A DNA stretch of 64,000 bases from Rugamonas apoptosis. Its GTDB lineage: Bacteria > Pseudomonadota > Gammaproteobacteria > Burkholderiales > Burkholderiaceae_D. The position numbers and the translations under genes were made by a program. Below the pieces are notes generated by a model that searched no databases, was not told where the DNA came from, and saw only the letters and a list, made by a program, of their open reading frames with translations. This document shows, piece by piece, positions 37,311-46,199 of this stretch. How positions within the stretch are numbered: the first letter of the stretch is position 1; each line of letters opens with the position of its first letter. The DNA is taken from the NCBI RefSeq assembly GCF_014042355.1, contig NZ_JACEZU010000010.1, forward strand, positions 184,821 through 248,820, read 5' to 3'.

Positions 37311-37580
37311 TTACTTACGCAGGCCGAGTTTAGCGATCAGATCGCGATAACGGGTTGCATCTTTGCCCTTCAGGTAGGACAGCAGGCTCTTACGACGGTT
37401 GACCATCATGATCAGGCCGCGGCGCGAGTGGTGATCCTTCGAGTGAGCTTTGAAGTGACCGTTCAGTTCGTTGATGCGTGCGGTCAGCAGCGCAACTTGA
37501 ACTTCTGGGGAGCCGGTGTCGTTTTGACCACGGGCGTTGTCCGCGATGATGGCGGCTTTGTTGATGTTTTCTACGGTCAT
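37311..37580 (-). CDS. rpsO: 30S ribosomal protein S15
   Basis: 89-residue primary 16S rRNA-binding protein. The conserved tract GHFKAHSKDHHSRRGLIMMV, containing HxxDHHSRRGL, and the C-terminus YRDLIAKLGLRK are diagnostic. Residues DTGSPEVQVALLT near the N-terminus are also conserved. It begins the rpsO-pnp operon on the minus strand. Confidence 0.99.
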   Translation of the reverse strand: MTVENINKAAIIADNARGQNDTGSPEVQVALLTARINELNGHFKAHSKDHHSRRGLIMMVNRRKSLLSYLKGKDATRYRDLIAKLGLRK

Positions 37581-37598
37581 GATTTTACCTTTAACATG

Positions 37599-37674
37599 CG
37601 GTGCACGGAGTCTGAACCCTGCGCACCGTGAACTTCAAAAAAATTCCGGCCGAAAGACCAGACCCGCAAGTATA
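37599..37674 (-). promoter_or_regulatory. rpsO promoter -10 and leader hairpin
   Basis: A TATACT -10 element lies at 37669-37674 (minus); a matching -35 is poor. The leader contains the inverted repeat CGGTGC/GCACCG (37599-37604 with 37623-37628), close to the ribosome-binding region. S15 represses its own translation through leader structures in several bacteria, so this hairpin is a candidate target; that is inference. Confidence 0.45.
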
Positions 37675-37748
37675 TCGGAAAAACAGCGCGCATTGCCAGT
37701 GTTGGCTACAATTCTTACTGCCCTTCCTCATTACTTGACGGTGGCGCC

Positions 37749-38246
37749 ATGAAAAATCTGGCTTTTTTGGCAATTTTAGCCGTCCTGGCGACCGCTTGCG
37801 CCGGCCGGGGTGGCTGGGGTGTGCCCTCGCTCACGCCGGGCACACCGGAAGCGACCGTGCGCGCCGCGCTGGGCACCCCTACCGCCACCTACCGCGACGG
37901 CGTCGATACCTTGCTCGAATATGCGTACGGACCGGCCGGCCAAACCACCTGGATGGCCCGCCTGGACCCACAAGGCCGGCTGGTGTCGTACCAGCAGGTG
38001 CTCACCAGCGCCAACTTCGCCACCGTGCGCATCGGCAAGGATGACCGCGACGCCATCCTGCACCGCTTCGGCCGCCCGGCCGAAGTACGGCGTTTCGCCT
38101 ACAGCCCGTCTGACGTATGGATGTACCGCTACAAGGAACAGGATGTGTGGGATTCCGTGATGTACGTGGAGTTCGCCGCCAACGGCACCGTCGGCAGGAT
38201 GGTCAACGGCCCCGATCCGGAACGGGAGGAGCGCCGGCGCCATTAA
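37749..38246 (+). CDS. Putative lipoprotein with BamE/SmpA-like domain
   Basis: 165 residues. The signal sequence MKNLAFLAILAVLATAC gives a plausible lipobox ending in Cys17. The mature part has two copies of a BamE-like motif: LTPGTPEATVRAALGTPTAT and DRDAILHRFGRPAEVRRF, each followed by a beta-rich segment. BamE proteins assist outer-membrane protein assembly, but this is a separate paralogue and its role is unknown. It is divergent from rpsO and convergent with acyP. Confidence 0.8.
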   Translation: MKNLAFLAILAVLATACAGRGGWGVPSLTPGTPEATVRAALGTPTATYRDGVDTLLEYAYGPAGQTTWMARLDPQGRLVSYQQVLTSANFATVRIGKDDRDAILHRFGRPAEVRRFAYSPSDVWMYRYKEQDVWDSVMYVEFAANGTVGRMVNGPDPEREERRRH

Positions 38247-38277
38247 CACCGGGCGATACAGGCCGATTCAGGCCGGC

Positions 38278-38553
38278 TCAGGCCGTGGGCAATATCCGCA
38301 GGCCGCCGACCAGACCTTCCGCGCTGCATTCCTCGACGGTCACTTGGGCCACCTGGGCGGACGGCGGCCCGCGCCTGGCCCACACGATGATGGTGTCCAT
38401 CGCGGCCGGCTCGCCGTGGACGCAAGCTTCCACAGCCCCGTCGCGGCGGTTACGCACCCAGCCATCCAGGCCCAGCGTTTCGGCCTGCCGTGCGAACGCC
38501 GCGCGGTAACCGACGCCCTGCACCCGCCCTTCTATCACCAACCGTTTGGCCAT
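38278..38553 (-). CDS. acyP: Acylphosphatase
   Basis: 91-residue cytosolic enzyme that hydrolyses acyl phosphates. The phosphate-binding loop is VQGVGYRAAF with its catalytic Arg, and the catalytic Asn lies in GWVRNRRDGAVEA. Size and motif order are normal. It lies between the BamE-like gene and leuA. Confidence 0.95.
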   Translation of the reverse strand: MAKRLVIEGRVQGVGYRAAFARQAETLGLDGWVRNRRDGAVEACVHGEPAAMDTIIVWARRGPPSAQVAQVTVEECSAEGLVGGLRILPTA

Positions 38554-38624
38554 CCGCCGCCTCGCCTTGTCGACCGGTGGGGCACGTCATGGCGCACCCC
38601 ACCCCATGCTACCGCGTTCTGCTA

Positions 38625-40172
38625 TCAGATCTGCGGGTTGACCCGTTCGATCTTCGAATGCAGCTTGTTGAGCGCCGACAGGTAAGCCTTGGCCGAGGCC
38701 ACGATGATGTCGGGATCGGAGCCCACGCCATTGACGATGCGGCCTTCCTTGGACAAGCGCATGGTCACTTCGCCTTGCGACTGGGTGCCCGTGCTGATGG
38801 CGTTCACCGAGAACAGCACCAGTTCGGCGCCGCTGGCGGCCTGGCCTTCGATGGCGTTGACGGTGGCGTCCACCGGGCCATCGCCATGCCCTTCGCAGGT
38901 GTATTCCTGGCCGTCGATGGAGAACACCACCTTGGCCATCGGCGTCTCACCCGTTTCGGAACGCTGGGCCAGCGACACGAAGCGATAGTGCTCGCTTTCC
39001 TGCGCCTGCTGCTCGTCCGACACCAGGGCCATGATGTCCTCGTCGAAGATGTCGGCCTTGCGGTCGGCCAGTTCCTTGAAGCGGCCGAAGGCGGCGTTCA
39101 CTTCCGCTTCCGAATCGAGTTCGATGCCCAGTTCCTGCAAGCGCTGCTTGAAGGCGTTACGGCCCGACAGCTTGCCCAGCACGATCTTGTTGGCGGTCCA
39201 GCCCACATCTTCGGCACGCATGATCTCGTAGGTTTCGCGCGCTTTCAGGATGCCATCCTGGTGGATGCCCGAAGCATGCGCGAAGGCGTTGGCGCCCACC
39301 ACGGCCTTGTTGGGCTGCACGGCGAAGCCGGTGATCTGCGACACCATCTTGGAGGCCGCCACGATCTGGGTGGTGTCGATGCCCACTTCCAGGTTGTAAT
39401 AAGCCTGGCGGGTGCGCAGCGCCATCACCACTTCCTCCAGCGCCGTGTTACCGGCCCGCTCACCGAGGCCGTTGATGGTGCACTCGATCTGGCGCGCGCC
39501 GCCTATCATCACGCCGGCCAGCGAGTTGGCCACGGCCAGCCCCAGGTCGTTGTGGCAATGCACCGACCAGATGGCCTTGTCGGAATTGGGAATGCGCTCG
39601 CGCAGGCGGCGGATGGTTTCACCGAACATTTCCGGCACGGCGTAGCCCACCGTGTCGGGGAAGTTGATGGTGGTGGCGCCTTCGGCGATCACGCCTTCCA
39701 GCACGCGGCACAGGAAGTCCTCGTCCGAACGGCTGCCGTCTTCCGGGCTGAATTCGATATCGTCCGTGAACTGGCGGGCGAAGCGCACCGCGTTCTTCGC
39801 CTGCGTGAGCACCTGCTCGGGCAGCATGCGCAGCTTCATTTCCATGTGCAGCGGCGACGTGGCGATGAAGGTGTGGATACGCTTGCGGGCGGCCGGCGCC
39901 AGCGCTTCGGCCGCGCGCGCGATGTCGCGGTCGTTGGCGCGCGACAGCGAGCAGATGGTCGATTCGCGCACCGTGCTGGCGATGGCCTTGATGGATTCGA
40001 AATCGCCCTGCGAGGCGGCGGCGAAGCCGGCCTCGATCACATCCACGCGCAGCCGTTCGAGCTGCTTGGCGATGCGGATCTTTTCATCCTTGGTCATCGA
40101 GGCGCCGGGCGATTGCTCGCCGTCGCGCAGGGTGGTATCAAAGATGATCAGGCGGTTGGACAGGTTACTCAT
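38625..40172 (-). CDS. leuA: 2-isopropylmalate synthase
   Basis: 515-residue first enzyme of leucine synthesis, condensing acetyl-CoA with 2-oxoisovalerate. The N-terminus has the catalytic-site motif IIFDTTLRDGEQSPGASM, the metal-binding HCHNDLGLAVANSLAG and NGLGERAGNTALEEVVM. The C-terminal allosteric domain (from about residue 390) mediates leucine feedback. It follows pssA on the minus strand, part of the beta-proteobacterial ilv-pssA-leuA neighbourhood. Confidence 0.98.
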   Translation of the reverse strand: MSNLSNRLIIFDTTLRDGEQSPGASMTKDEKIRIAKQLERLRVDVIEAGFAAASQGDFESIKAIASTVRESTICSLSRANDRDIARAAEALAPAARKRIHTFIATSPLHMEMKLRMLPEQVLTQAKNAVRFARQFTDDIEFSPEDGSRSDEDFLCRVLEGVIAEGATTINFPDTVGYAVPEMFGETIRRLRERIPNSDKAIWSVHCHNDLGLAVANSLAGVMIGGARQIECTINGLGERAGNTALEEVVMALRTRQAYYNLEVGIDTTQIVAASKMVSQITGFAVQPNKAVVGANAFAHASGIHQDGILKARETYEIMRAEDVGWTANKIVLGKLSGRNAFKQRLQELGIELDSEAEVNAAFGRFKELADRKADIFDEDIMALVSDEQQAQESEHYRFVSLAQRSETGETPMAKVVFSIDGQEYTCEGHGDGPVDATVNAIEGQAASGAELVLFSVNAISTGTQSQGEVTMRLSKEGRIVNGVGSDPDIIVASAKAYLSALNKLHSKIERVNPQI

Positions 40173-40224
40173 GATGGCTCCGTGGCGTTACATAAAATAT
40201 CTGTGGGCCGACCGCCCGCCGCAA

Positions 40225-41100
40225 TCAGCGGCGTTCGCTCGGGTCGACCGGCTCATGGCCGGTCTGGATCAGGCTGACCGGCTTGCCCTTGGCCAGGCGC
40301 CAGGCCGACACCGCATAGCCCGACAGGCCGTAAGCGATGAAGATCGGGAACAGCACCTTGGGCGGGTCGATCGATACAAGGGCGAACATCAGCGCGATCA
40401 GGAACACGGCGATGAACGGCACCGACTTGCGGAAATTGACGTCTTTAAAACTGTAGAACGGCACGTTGGTGACCATGGTCAGGCCGGCGAACACGGCGAT
40501 GCTCCACGATACCCAGCGCAGTTCGATGCCCGACACTTCCTGGTCCACCATCAGCAGGATGAAGCCGGCCACCAGCGCGGCGGCGGCCGGGCTGGGCAAG
40601 CCCTGGAAGAAGCGTTTGTCGACCACTTCGATGTTGGTATTGAAACGGGCCAGGCGCAGCGCGGCGCCGGCGCAATAGACGAAGGCGGCGATCCAGCCCA
40701 GCTTGCCCAAGCCGCGCAGCGACCATTCATACACCACCAGCGCCGGCGCGGCGCCGAACGACACCATGTCCGACAGGCTGTCGTACTGGGCGCCGAATTC
40801 GCTCTGGGTATTGGTCAAACGGGCGATGCGGCCGTCGAGGCCGTCCAGCACCATGGCGATGAAAATGGCCCAGGCCGAATGCTCGAAGCGCTGGTTCATG
40901 GCCATCACGATGGCGTAAAAGCCGCAGAACAGGGCGGCCGTGGTGAAAGCGTTGGGCAGCAGGTAGATCCCGCGCGGACGGGGCTTGACCACGCCCTCAG
41001 CCAGCGGCTGGCGCGCAAAGCGGCCCAAACGGGACAGCTTGGGCGCCTTGGCGGCCTGGTTGGTGCCGTTCTTGGCTCTGCGACGGGGGAAATTTGCCAT
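40225..41100 (-). CDS. pssA: CDP-diacylglycerol-serine O-phosphatidyltransferase
   Basis: 291-residue integral membrane enzyme making phosphatidylserine. The CDP-alcohol phosphotransferase signature DG-x2-GR-x10-G-x3-D-x3-D is visible as DGLDGRIARLTNTQSEFG continuing AQYDSLSD. About seven transmembrane helices follow a basic N-terminus. It is a PssA2-type (Bacillus-like) enzyme. The usual neighbour psd is absent here; instead a chemoreceptor gene lies upstream. Confidence 0.95.
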   Translation of the reverse strand: MANFPRRRAKNGTNQAAKAPKLSRLGRFARQPLAEGVVKPRPRGIYLLPNAFTTAALFCGFYAIVMAMNQRFEHSAWAIFIAMVLDGLDGRIARLTNTQSEFGAQYDSLSDMVSFGAAPALVVYEWSLRGLGKLGWIAAFVYCAGAALRLARFNTNIEVVDKRFFQGLPSPAAAALVAGFILLMVDQEVSGIELRWVSWSIAVFAGLTMVTNVPFYSFKDVNFRKSVPFIAVFLIALMFALVSIDPPKVLFPIFIAYGLSGYAVSAWRLAKGKPVSLIQTGHEPVDPSERR

Positions 41101-41164
41101 ATTGGTCCAATTCTAAGTACCGCGGATGATGCGCGCGTTATTCTTGTCAGCGTGTTGCGCCATC

Positions 41165-41170
41165 ATTATA
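41165..41170 (-). promoter_or_regulatory. Candidate -10 box for pssA-leuA
   Basis: A consensus TATAAT lies 65 bases upstream of the pssA start on the minus strand. No convincing -35 was found 16-18 bases further upstream, so this is tentative. A dedicated promoter would be needed because pssA-leuA is separated from ilvC by unrelated genes. Confidence 0.4.
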
Positions 41171-41311
41171 GTAGACCAGACAACAAAAGAGGCGGTTCAG
41201 GCATAACATCGCCCTCCGCCCGGCGTGCGGGCGGCTGGATGTGGCCCATTTGTGGCCAGGCGGCGCGAAAAACGACCGTCCCGGGCCAGTGCCGCGGTGG
41301 CGGACCGCCCG

Positions 41312-42910
41312 TCAGCCGACGGTGGCGGTCAAGCGCAAGGTGGCGGGCGCGCCATGGTCACGCCCCGCCCCATCGAGCTTGAACAAGCCCACCACCTGCG
41401 ACAGCCGCCCCGCCTGGCTTTGCATGGCTTCCGAGGCAGCCGCCGCCTGCTCCACCAGCGCCGCGTTCTGCTGCGTCACCTGGTCCATCTGGCTGATGGC
41501 GATGCTGATCTGCTCGATGCCGCTGCTCTGTTCCTGACTGGCCAGGGTGATATCGCCGATGATATCGCTCACCTTGCGCACGCTGGTGACAATATCGCGC
41601 ATGGTGCTGCCGGCCGCGCTCACGTACTGGCTGCCCGCCTCCACCCGCTCCACCGAGGCGCCGATCAGCGCCTTGATTTCCTTGGCGGCGCCGGCGGAAC
41701 GGTGGGCCAGGTTGCGCACCTCGCTGGCAACGACGGCGAAGCCGCGCCCCTGCTCGCCGGCGCGCGCCGCCTCCACGGCCGCGTTCAAGGCCAGGATATT
41801 GGTCTGGAAGGCAATGCTGTCGATTACGCCCACGATGTCGACGATCTTGCGCGACGAGTCGGTGATTTCATCCATGGTCCCCACCACCTGGCCGATCACC
41901 TGGCCGCCCTTGGCCGCCACCGCCGATGCCGATTCGGCCAGCGCGTTGGCCTGCATGGCGTAATCCGTGTTTTGTTTGACGGTGGCCGTCAGCTGCTCCA
42001 TCGAAGCCGCCGTCTCCTGCAGCGAACTGGCCTGCTGCTCGGTACGCGACGACAGGTCCTGGTTGCCTGCCGCGATCTCGCCAGTGGCCACGGCGATGGT
42101 GTCCGTGCCGGAGCGCACCTGGCCGACGATGCTGACCAGGCTGGCGTTCATCTTTTGCAGGGCCGCCATCAACCGTCCCGTCTCATCGTTGCCGCGCACG
42201 ACGATGGTGCGGGTCAGGTCGCCGCCGGCGATGGCGCCGGCCAGTTCCACCGCCTCGTTCAGCGGCACCGTGATGGCCCGCACCAGCCAGTAGCCAATGG
42301 CGGCCGCCAGCAGCAAGCCGACCACCACACCGGCCAGGCACCAGTTGCGGATCCAGTGGTAGCGCTGGTCGGAGGTTTGATAGGTGTCGCGCGCCACGTC
42401 GAGTTGCAGGGCGATCAGTTCGTCGATCGCGCGGCGCAGCGGCACGAAGGTCTGCTCCATGCGGCCCTGCACCAGTTCCACGGCCTTGGCCTGATCGTCC
42501 GCACGCAGCGCCGCCACGACGGGCAGCAAGCCTTGCTGCAGAAAGACGGCGCGGGCGGCTGCGGCCTGCCCGGCCAGGCGCTCCTCGTCCGGCGTGAGCG
42601 TGGTGGCCATGTACTCGCCCCACACTTTGCCCACTTGCTGCACGTTCGATTCGATCTCGTCCACCAGACGTTTCACTTTTTCCGGTGGCGCCGTCAGCGC
42701 CTTGGCGGCGTTGGTCTGGTTGGCGCTGAGCAGCCGCACCACCTGGTCCAACTGCCCCAGGCAAACGAGCCGGTCGGCGTACATGGATTGCATGGAGTCA
42801 TTTGCCAGATACAGCCCGACGATGCCAACCACGGCGCCAAACACCAATTCCAGCGACAAAAAAGAGATGACGATAACCAGACGGGTTTTAATGGTGAGAT
42901 TCTTCAGCAT
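41312..42910 (-). CDS. Methyl-accepting chemotaxis protein
   Basis: 532-residue chemoreceptor. Transmembrane helices lie at residues 11-33 and about 190-212 and flank a helical periplasmic sensor domain. HAMP follows, then a signalling domain with the conserved tip IDSIAFQTNILALNAAVEAA. The start has a CGGAGAACATC site. Ligand unknown. It stands alone between pssA and a SIMPL-domain gene, and shares the class of signalling domain with the receptor at 19247. Confidence 0.93.
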   Translation of the reverse strand: MLKNLTIKTRLVIVISFLSLELVFGAVVGIVGLYLANDSMQSMYADRLVCLGQLDQVVRLLSANQTNAAKALTAPPEKVKRLVDEIESNVQQVGKVWGEYMATTLTPDEERLAGQAAAARAVFLQQGLLPVVAALRADDQAKAVELVQGRMEQTFVPLRRAIDELIALQLDVARDTYQTSDQRYHWIRNWCLAGVVVGLLLAAAIGYWLVRAITVPLNEAVELAGAIAGGDLTRTIVVRGNDETGRLMAALQKMNASLVSIVGQVRSGTDTIAVATGEIAAGNQDLSSRTEQQASSLQETAASMEQLTATVKQNTDYAMQANALAESASAVAAKGGQVIGQVVGTMDEITDSSRKIVDIVGVIDSIAFQTNILALNAAVEAARAGEQGRGFAVVASEVRNLAHRSAGAAKEIKALIGASVERVEAGSQYVSAAGSTMRDIVTSVRKVSDIIGDITLASQEQSSGIEQISIAISQMDQVTQQNAALVEQAAAASEAMQSQAGRLSQVVGLFKLDGAGRDHGAPATLRLTATVG

Positions 42911-43061
42911 GATGTTCTCCGTTGAGTCAGCGTTTCACCTGCGGAAAAACAGGCGCTCTAACACAGCATGCCTTTCCCTTCGGTCAAAAAACATGCTCTA
43001 AAACAAGATCAACGCAAGAAGTCATCAGCTGGCTCGCCAGGCCCGGTCACCGGCTTGGAAA

Positions 43062-43820
43062 CTAGCGAAAACGTACCTTCCCTACAACGTGCATTTGCAA
43101 GGTCGTCTCGCCGGGTTCGAAGCTGGGTTCGGCCACTTCCGCGCTGTCGGCCATTTTCGCGGCCCGCATCAACATGGGCGCGGCCCGCTCGGGCTGGGCG
43201 TAGTTGCCGGAACCTTCAAAGTCGATGGTGTCGAGCACGGCGTCGCCGACCTTGCGGCCCATGGCGTTGGCGATCGAGACGATGCGCTCGTTCAGGTTCT
43301 GGTAGGTGGCGGCGATGCGCTGGTCGTCCAGCTTCTTGGTCGTTTCCGGCGTCAGGCCGAAGTTCAGGCTGTTCAAGGTCAGTATGCGCTGGGCGGCGGC
43401 CACCGTCTTGGGCAGCGTATCGAGGCTGGTGGTGGTCACCTGCAAATACTGGCCCACCCGCCAGGCGGTCGGCACGCGCGGGCGCGGCGCCGCACCGTTG
43501 GGCATGGGGCGGTCTTCCGGGTAGACGGGATAGGTGTAATAGCCCTGCGTCTTCAGGCTGGCGCGCGGGTCGTGCTGCCTGACGATGTCGATGCCCTGCT
43601 TCATTTTCAGGTTAACGCGCGACGCGGCGGCGGCCTTGTCCTTGTCCTGCTCCTCGACGGCCAGGGTGATGACGGCCAGGTCGTTGGCCTGTTTGACTTC
43701 GCCGTAAGCAGGCACGACGACGAGCGTGCCGGAGGTCGGCAATTGTTCCAGCGGTGCCGCCTGCGCGGCCAGGGCGACGGAAACGGCGGCGGCCGCCGCG
43801 AGTTGATGAATGACGGTCAT
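43062..43820 (-). CDS. SIMPL domain (DUF541) periplasmic protein
   Basis: 252 residues with a signal peptide (MTVIHQLAAAAAVSVALAAQAA). The SIMPL/DUF541 fold is indicated by GTLVVVPAYGEVKQANDLAV at the mature N-terminus and NSLNFGLTPETTKKLDDQRI in the middle. SIMPL proteins are periplasmic or outer-membrane-associated and linked to oxidative-stress resistance or interaction with signalling kinases; the role here is unknown. The start was chosen on CTGGAGC and the signal peptide. Confidence 0.87.
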   Translation of the reverse strand: MTVIHQLAAAAAVSVALAAQAAPLEQLPTSGTLVVVPAYGEVKQANDLAVITLAVEEQDKDKAAAASRVNLKMKQGIDIVRQHDPRASLKTQGYYTYPVYPEDRPMPNGAAPRPRVPTAWRVGQYLQVTTTSLDTLPKTVAAAQRILTLNSLNFGLTPETTKKLDDQRIAATYQNLNERIVSIANAMGRKVGDAVLDTIDFEGSGNYAQPERAAPMLMRAAKMADSAEVAEPSFEPGETTLQMHVVGKVRFR

Positions 43821-44054
43821 GGCGAGCTCCAGGTTGAAATATCGACAAGCAGCACTGTACCGCATCGCGCCGCCACGACCGGTAACACATGGTGAGCGTT
43901 TGTAACAACCTTCAAGCATGGTCAACATGCCGCTTTCGCGCAGATGCTGAAATGGGTATTGCAGACCATCCCACGCCAGCGATGCTCAACCGCTAGATTC
44001 GCTCGGCGACTTCCGGCAAGCTTGCCCCGCGCTGTTTTTGTATCTACAATAATT

Positions 44055-44345
44055 ATGCGTATAACCTTCGATAGAAGCAAACGCGACAAAACATTGATTG
44101 AGCGCGGCTTGGACTTTGCCGACGCCCAACATGTTTTCGCTGGCCTAACTTTTGAAATCGAGGACACACGCAAAGAGTACGGCGAACGACGCATTATTTG
44201 CTACGGCCTGTTGTCGGGCTGCATGGTGGTGATAGGCTACGCGCCGCGTCTCGCCGCACGCCACGTTTTCAGCATGAGGAAGGCCAATGAACGCGAAAAG
44301 AAACGCATCGGTCCACTCCTTGGGGTCGGATCTGACGAAGGTTGA
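44055..44345 (+). CDS. brnT: BrnT-family toxin
   Basis: 96 residues. BrnT is a ribonuclease toxin with a RelE-like fold. The family features MRITFDRSKRDKTLIERGLD, FADAQHVFAG, the EDTRKEYGE loop and the C-terminal ISMRKANERE-like motif (here FSMRKANEREKKR) are clear. The start is an ATG in an AT-rich leader; the frame is open upstream but the family begins here. Its last 59 bases overlap brnA, the standard toxin-first arrangement. Confidence 0.9.
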   Translation: MRITFDRSKRDKTLIERGLDFADAQHVFAGLTFEIEDTRKEYGERRIICYGLLSGCMVVIGYAPRLAARHVFSMRKANEREKKRIGPLLGVGSDEG

Positions 44346-44559
44346 TGCCCATCGCATTCAGCCCGAAGAATACAGCGAACTACCGGAACTGACCGACGAC
44401 ATGCTGGCACGCGGCAAAGTGAAAAAGGGCGGACGCCCCCGGCTCGCCAATCCGCGCCAGCTGATTTCCATCCGCCTGCCTGCGGACGTGATCGCCCGCT
44501 GGAAAGCCACCGGCCCGGGCTGGCAGACACGCATGGCCGAACGCCTGAGCGACATTTGA
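44287..44559 (+). CDS. brnA: BrnA-family antitoxin
   Basis: 90 residues. BrnA is a ribbon-helix-helix DNA-binding antitoxin that neutralises BrnT and represses the pair. The C-terminal RHH part is visible as QLISIRLPADVIARWKATGPGWQTRM, here quoted in two parts: QLISIRLPADVIARWK then ATGPGWQTRMAERL. The N-terminal region ELPELTDDMLARGKVKKGGR contacts the toxin in this family. It overlaps brnT, and a terminator follows. Confidence 0.9.
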   Translation: MNAKRNASVHSLGSDLTKVDAHRIQPEEYSELPELTDDMLARGKVKKGGRPRLANPRQLISIRLPADVIARWKATGPGWQTRMAERLSDI

Positions 44560-44586
44560 GCACCAGGCTGCACGCAAAGGACGAAA

Positions 44587-44613
44587 AAAAACCGGGAACA
44601 TGTCCCGGTTTTT
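44587..44613. terminator. Bidirectional terminator between brnA and ilvC
   Basis: Perfect 11-bp inverted repeat AAAAACCGGGA/TCCCGGTTTTT with a 5-nt loop, T-rich on both strands. It serves the plus-strand brnTA operon and the minus-strand ilvI-ilvH-ilvC operon. Confidence 0.92.
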
Positions 44614-44632
44614 CGTATTGCGAAGGTACTGC

Positions 44633-45649
<1,017 letters not shown>

Positions 45650-45706
45650 GATAATTCCTATATTTGGGGTATTGTTTGTTTGATGCCGTGCGTCGGGGAC
45701 GTCCGG

Positions 45707-46198
45707 TTAAACCTTGAGGATGCGTTCGCCGCGTCCAATGCCGGAACCGCCGGTACGGACCGTCTCCAAAATGGAGGCGCGGTCGATCGAATCGATGAAC
45801 GCGTCGAGCTTGCCCTTGTTGCCGGTCAGTTCGATGGTGTAGGTCTTTTCCGTCACGTCGATGATGCGGCCACGGAAGATGTCGGCGGTGCGCTTCATTT
45901 CTTCGCGCTCCTTGCCGACGGCGCGCACCTTGATGAGCATGAGCTCACGTTCGATGTGGGCGCCTTCGGTCAGATCAACCACCTTGACCACCTCGATCAG
46001 GCGGTTCAGGTGCTTGGTGATCTGCTCGATGATGTCATCCGAGCCGGTGGTGACGATGGTCATGCGCGACAGGGTCGCGTCTTCCGTCGGCGCCACGGTC
46101 AGCGTTTCGATGTTGTAGCCGCGGGCCGAGAACAGACCCACCACGCGCGACAGCGCGCCGGCTTCGTTTTCCAGCAATACAGAGATAATGTGTCGCAT
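45707..46198 (-). CDS. ilvH: Acetolactate synthase small (regulatory) subunit
   Basis: 163 residues. The N-terminal ACT domain begins MRHIISVLLENEAGALSRVV with FSARGYNIETLTV, the valine-binding region. A C-terminal ALS_ss domain follows. It confers valine feedback on the large subunit. It starts one base after the ilvI stop codon, so synthesis is coupled. Often named ilvN in this group. Confidence 0.97.
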   Translation of the reverse strand: MRHIISVLLENEAGALSRVVGLFSARGYNIETLTVAPTEDATLSRMTIVTTGSDDIIEQITKHLNRLIEVVKVVDLTEGAHIERELMLIKVRAVGKEREEMKRTADIFRGRIIDVTEKTYTIELTGNKGKLDAFIDSIDRASILETVRTGGSGIGRGERILKV

Positions 46199-46199
46199 C

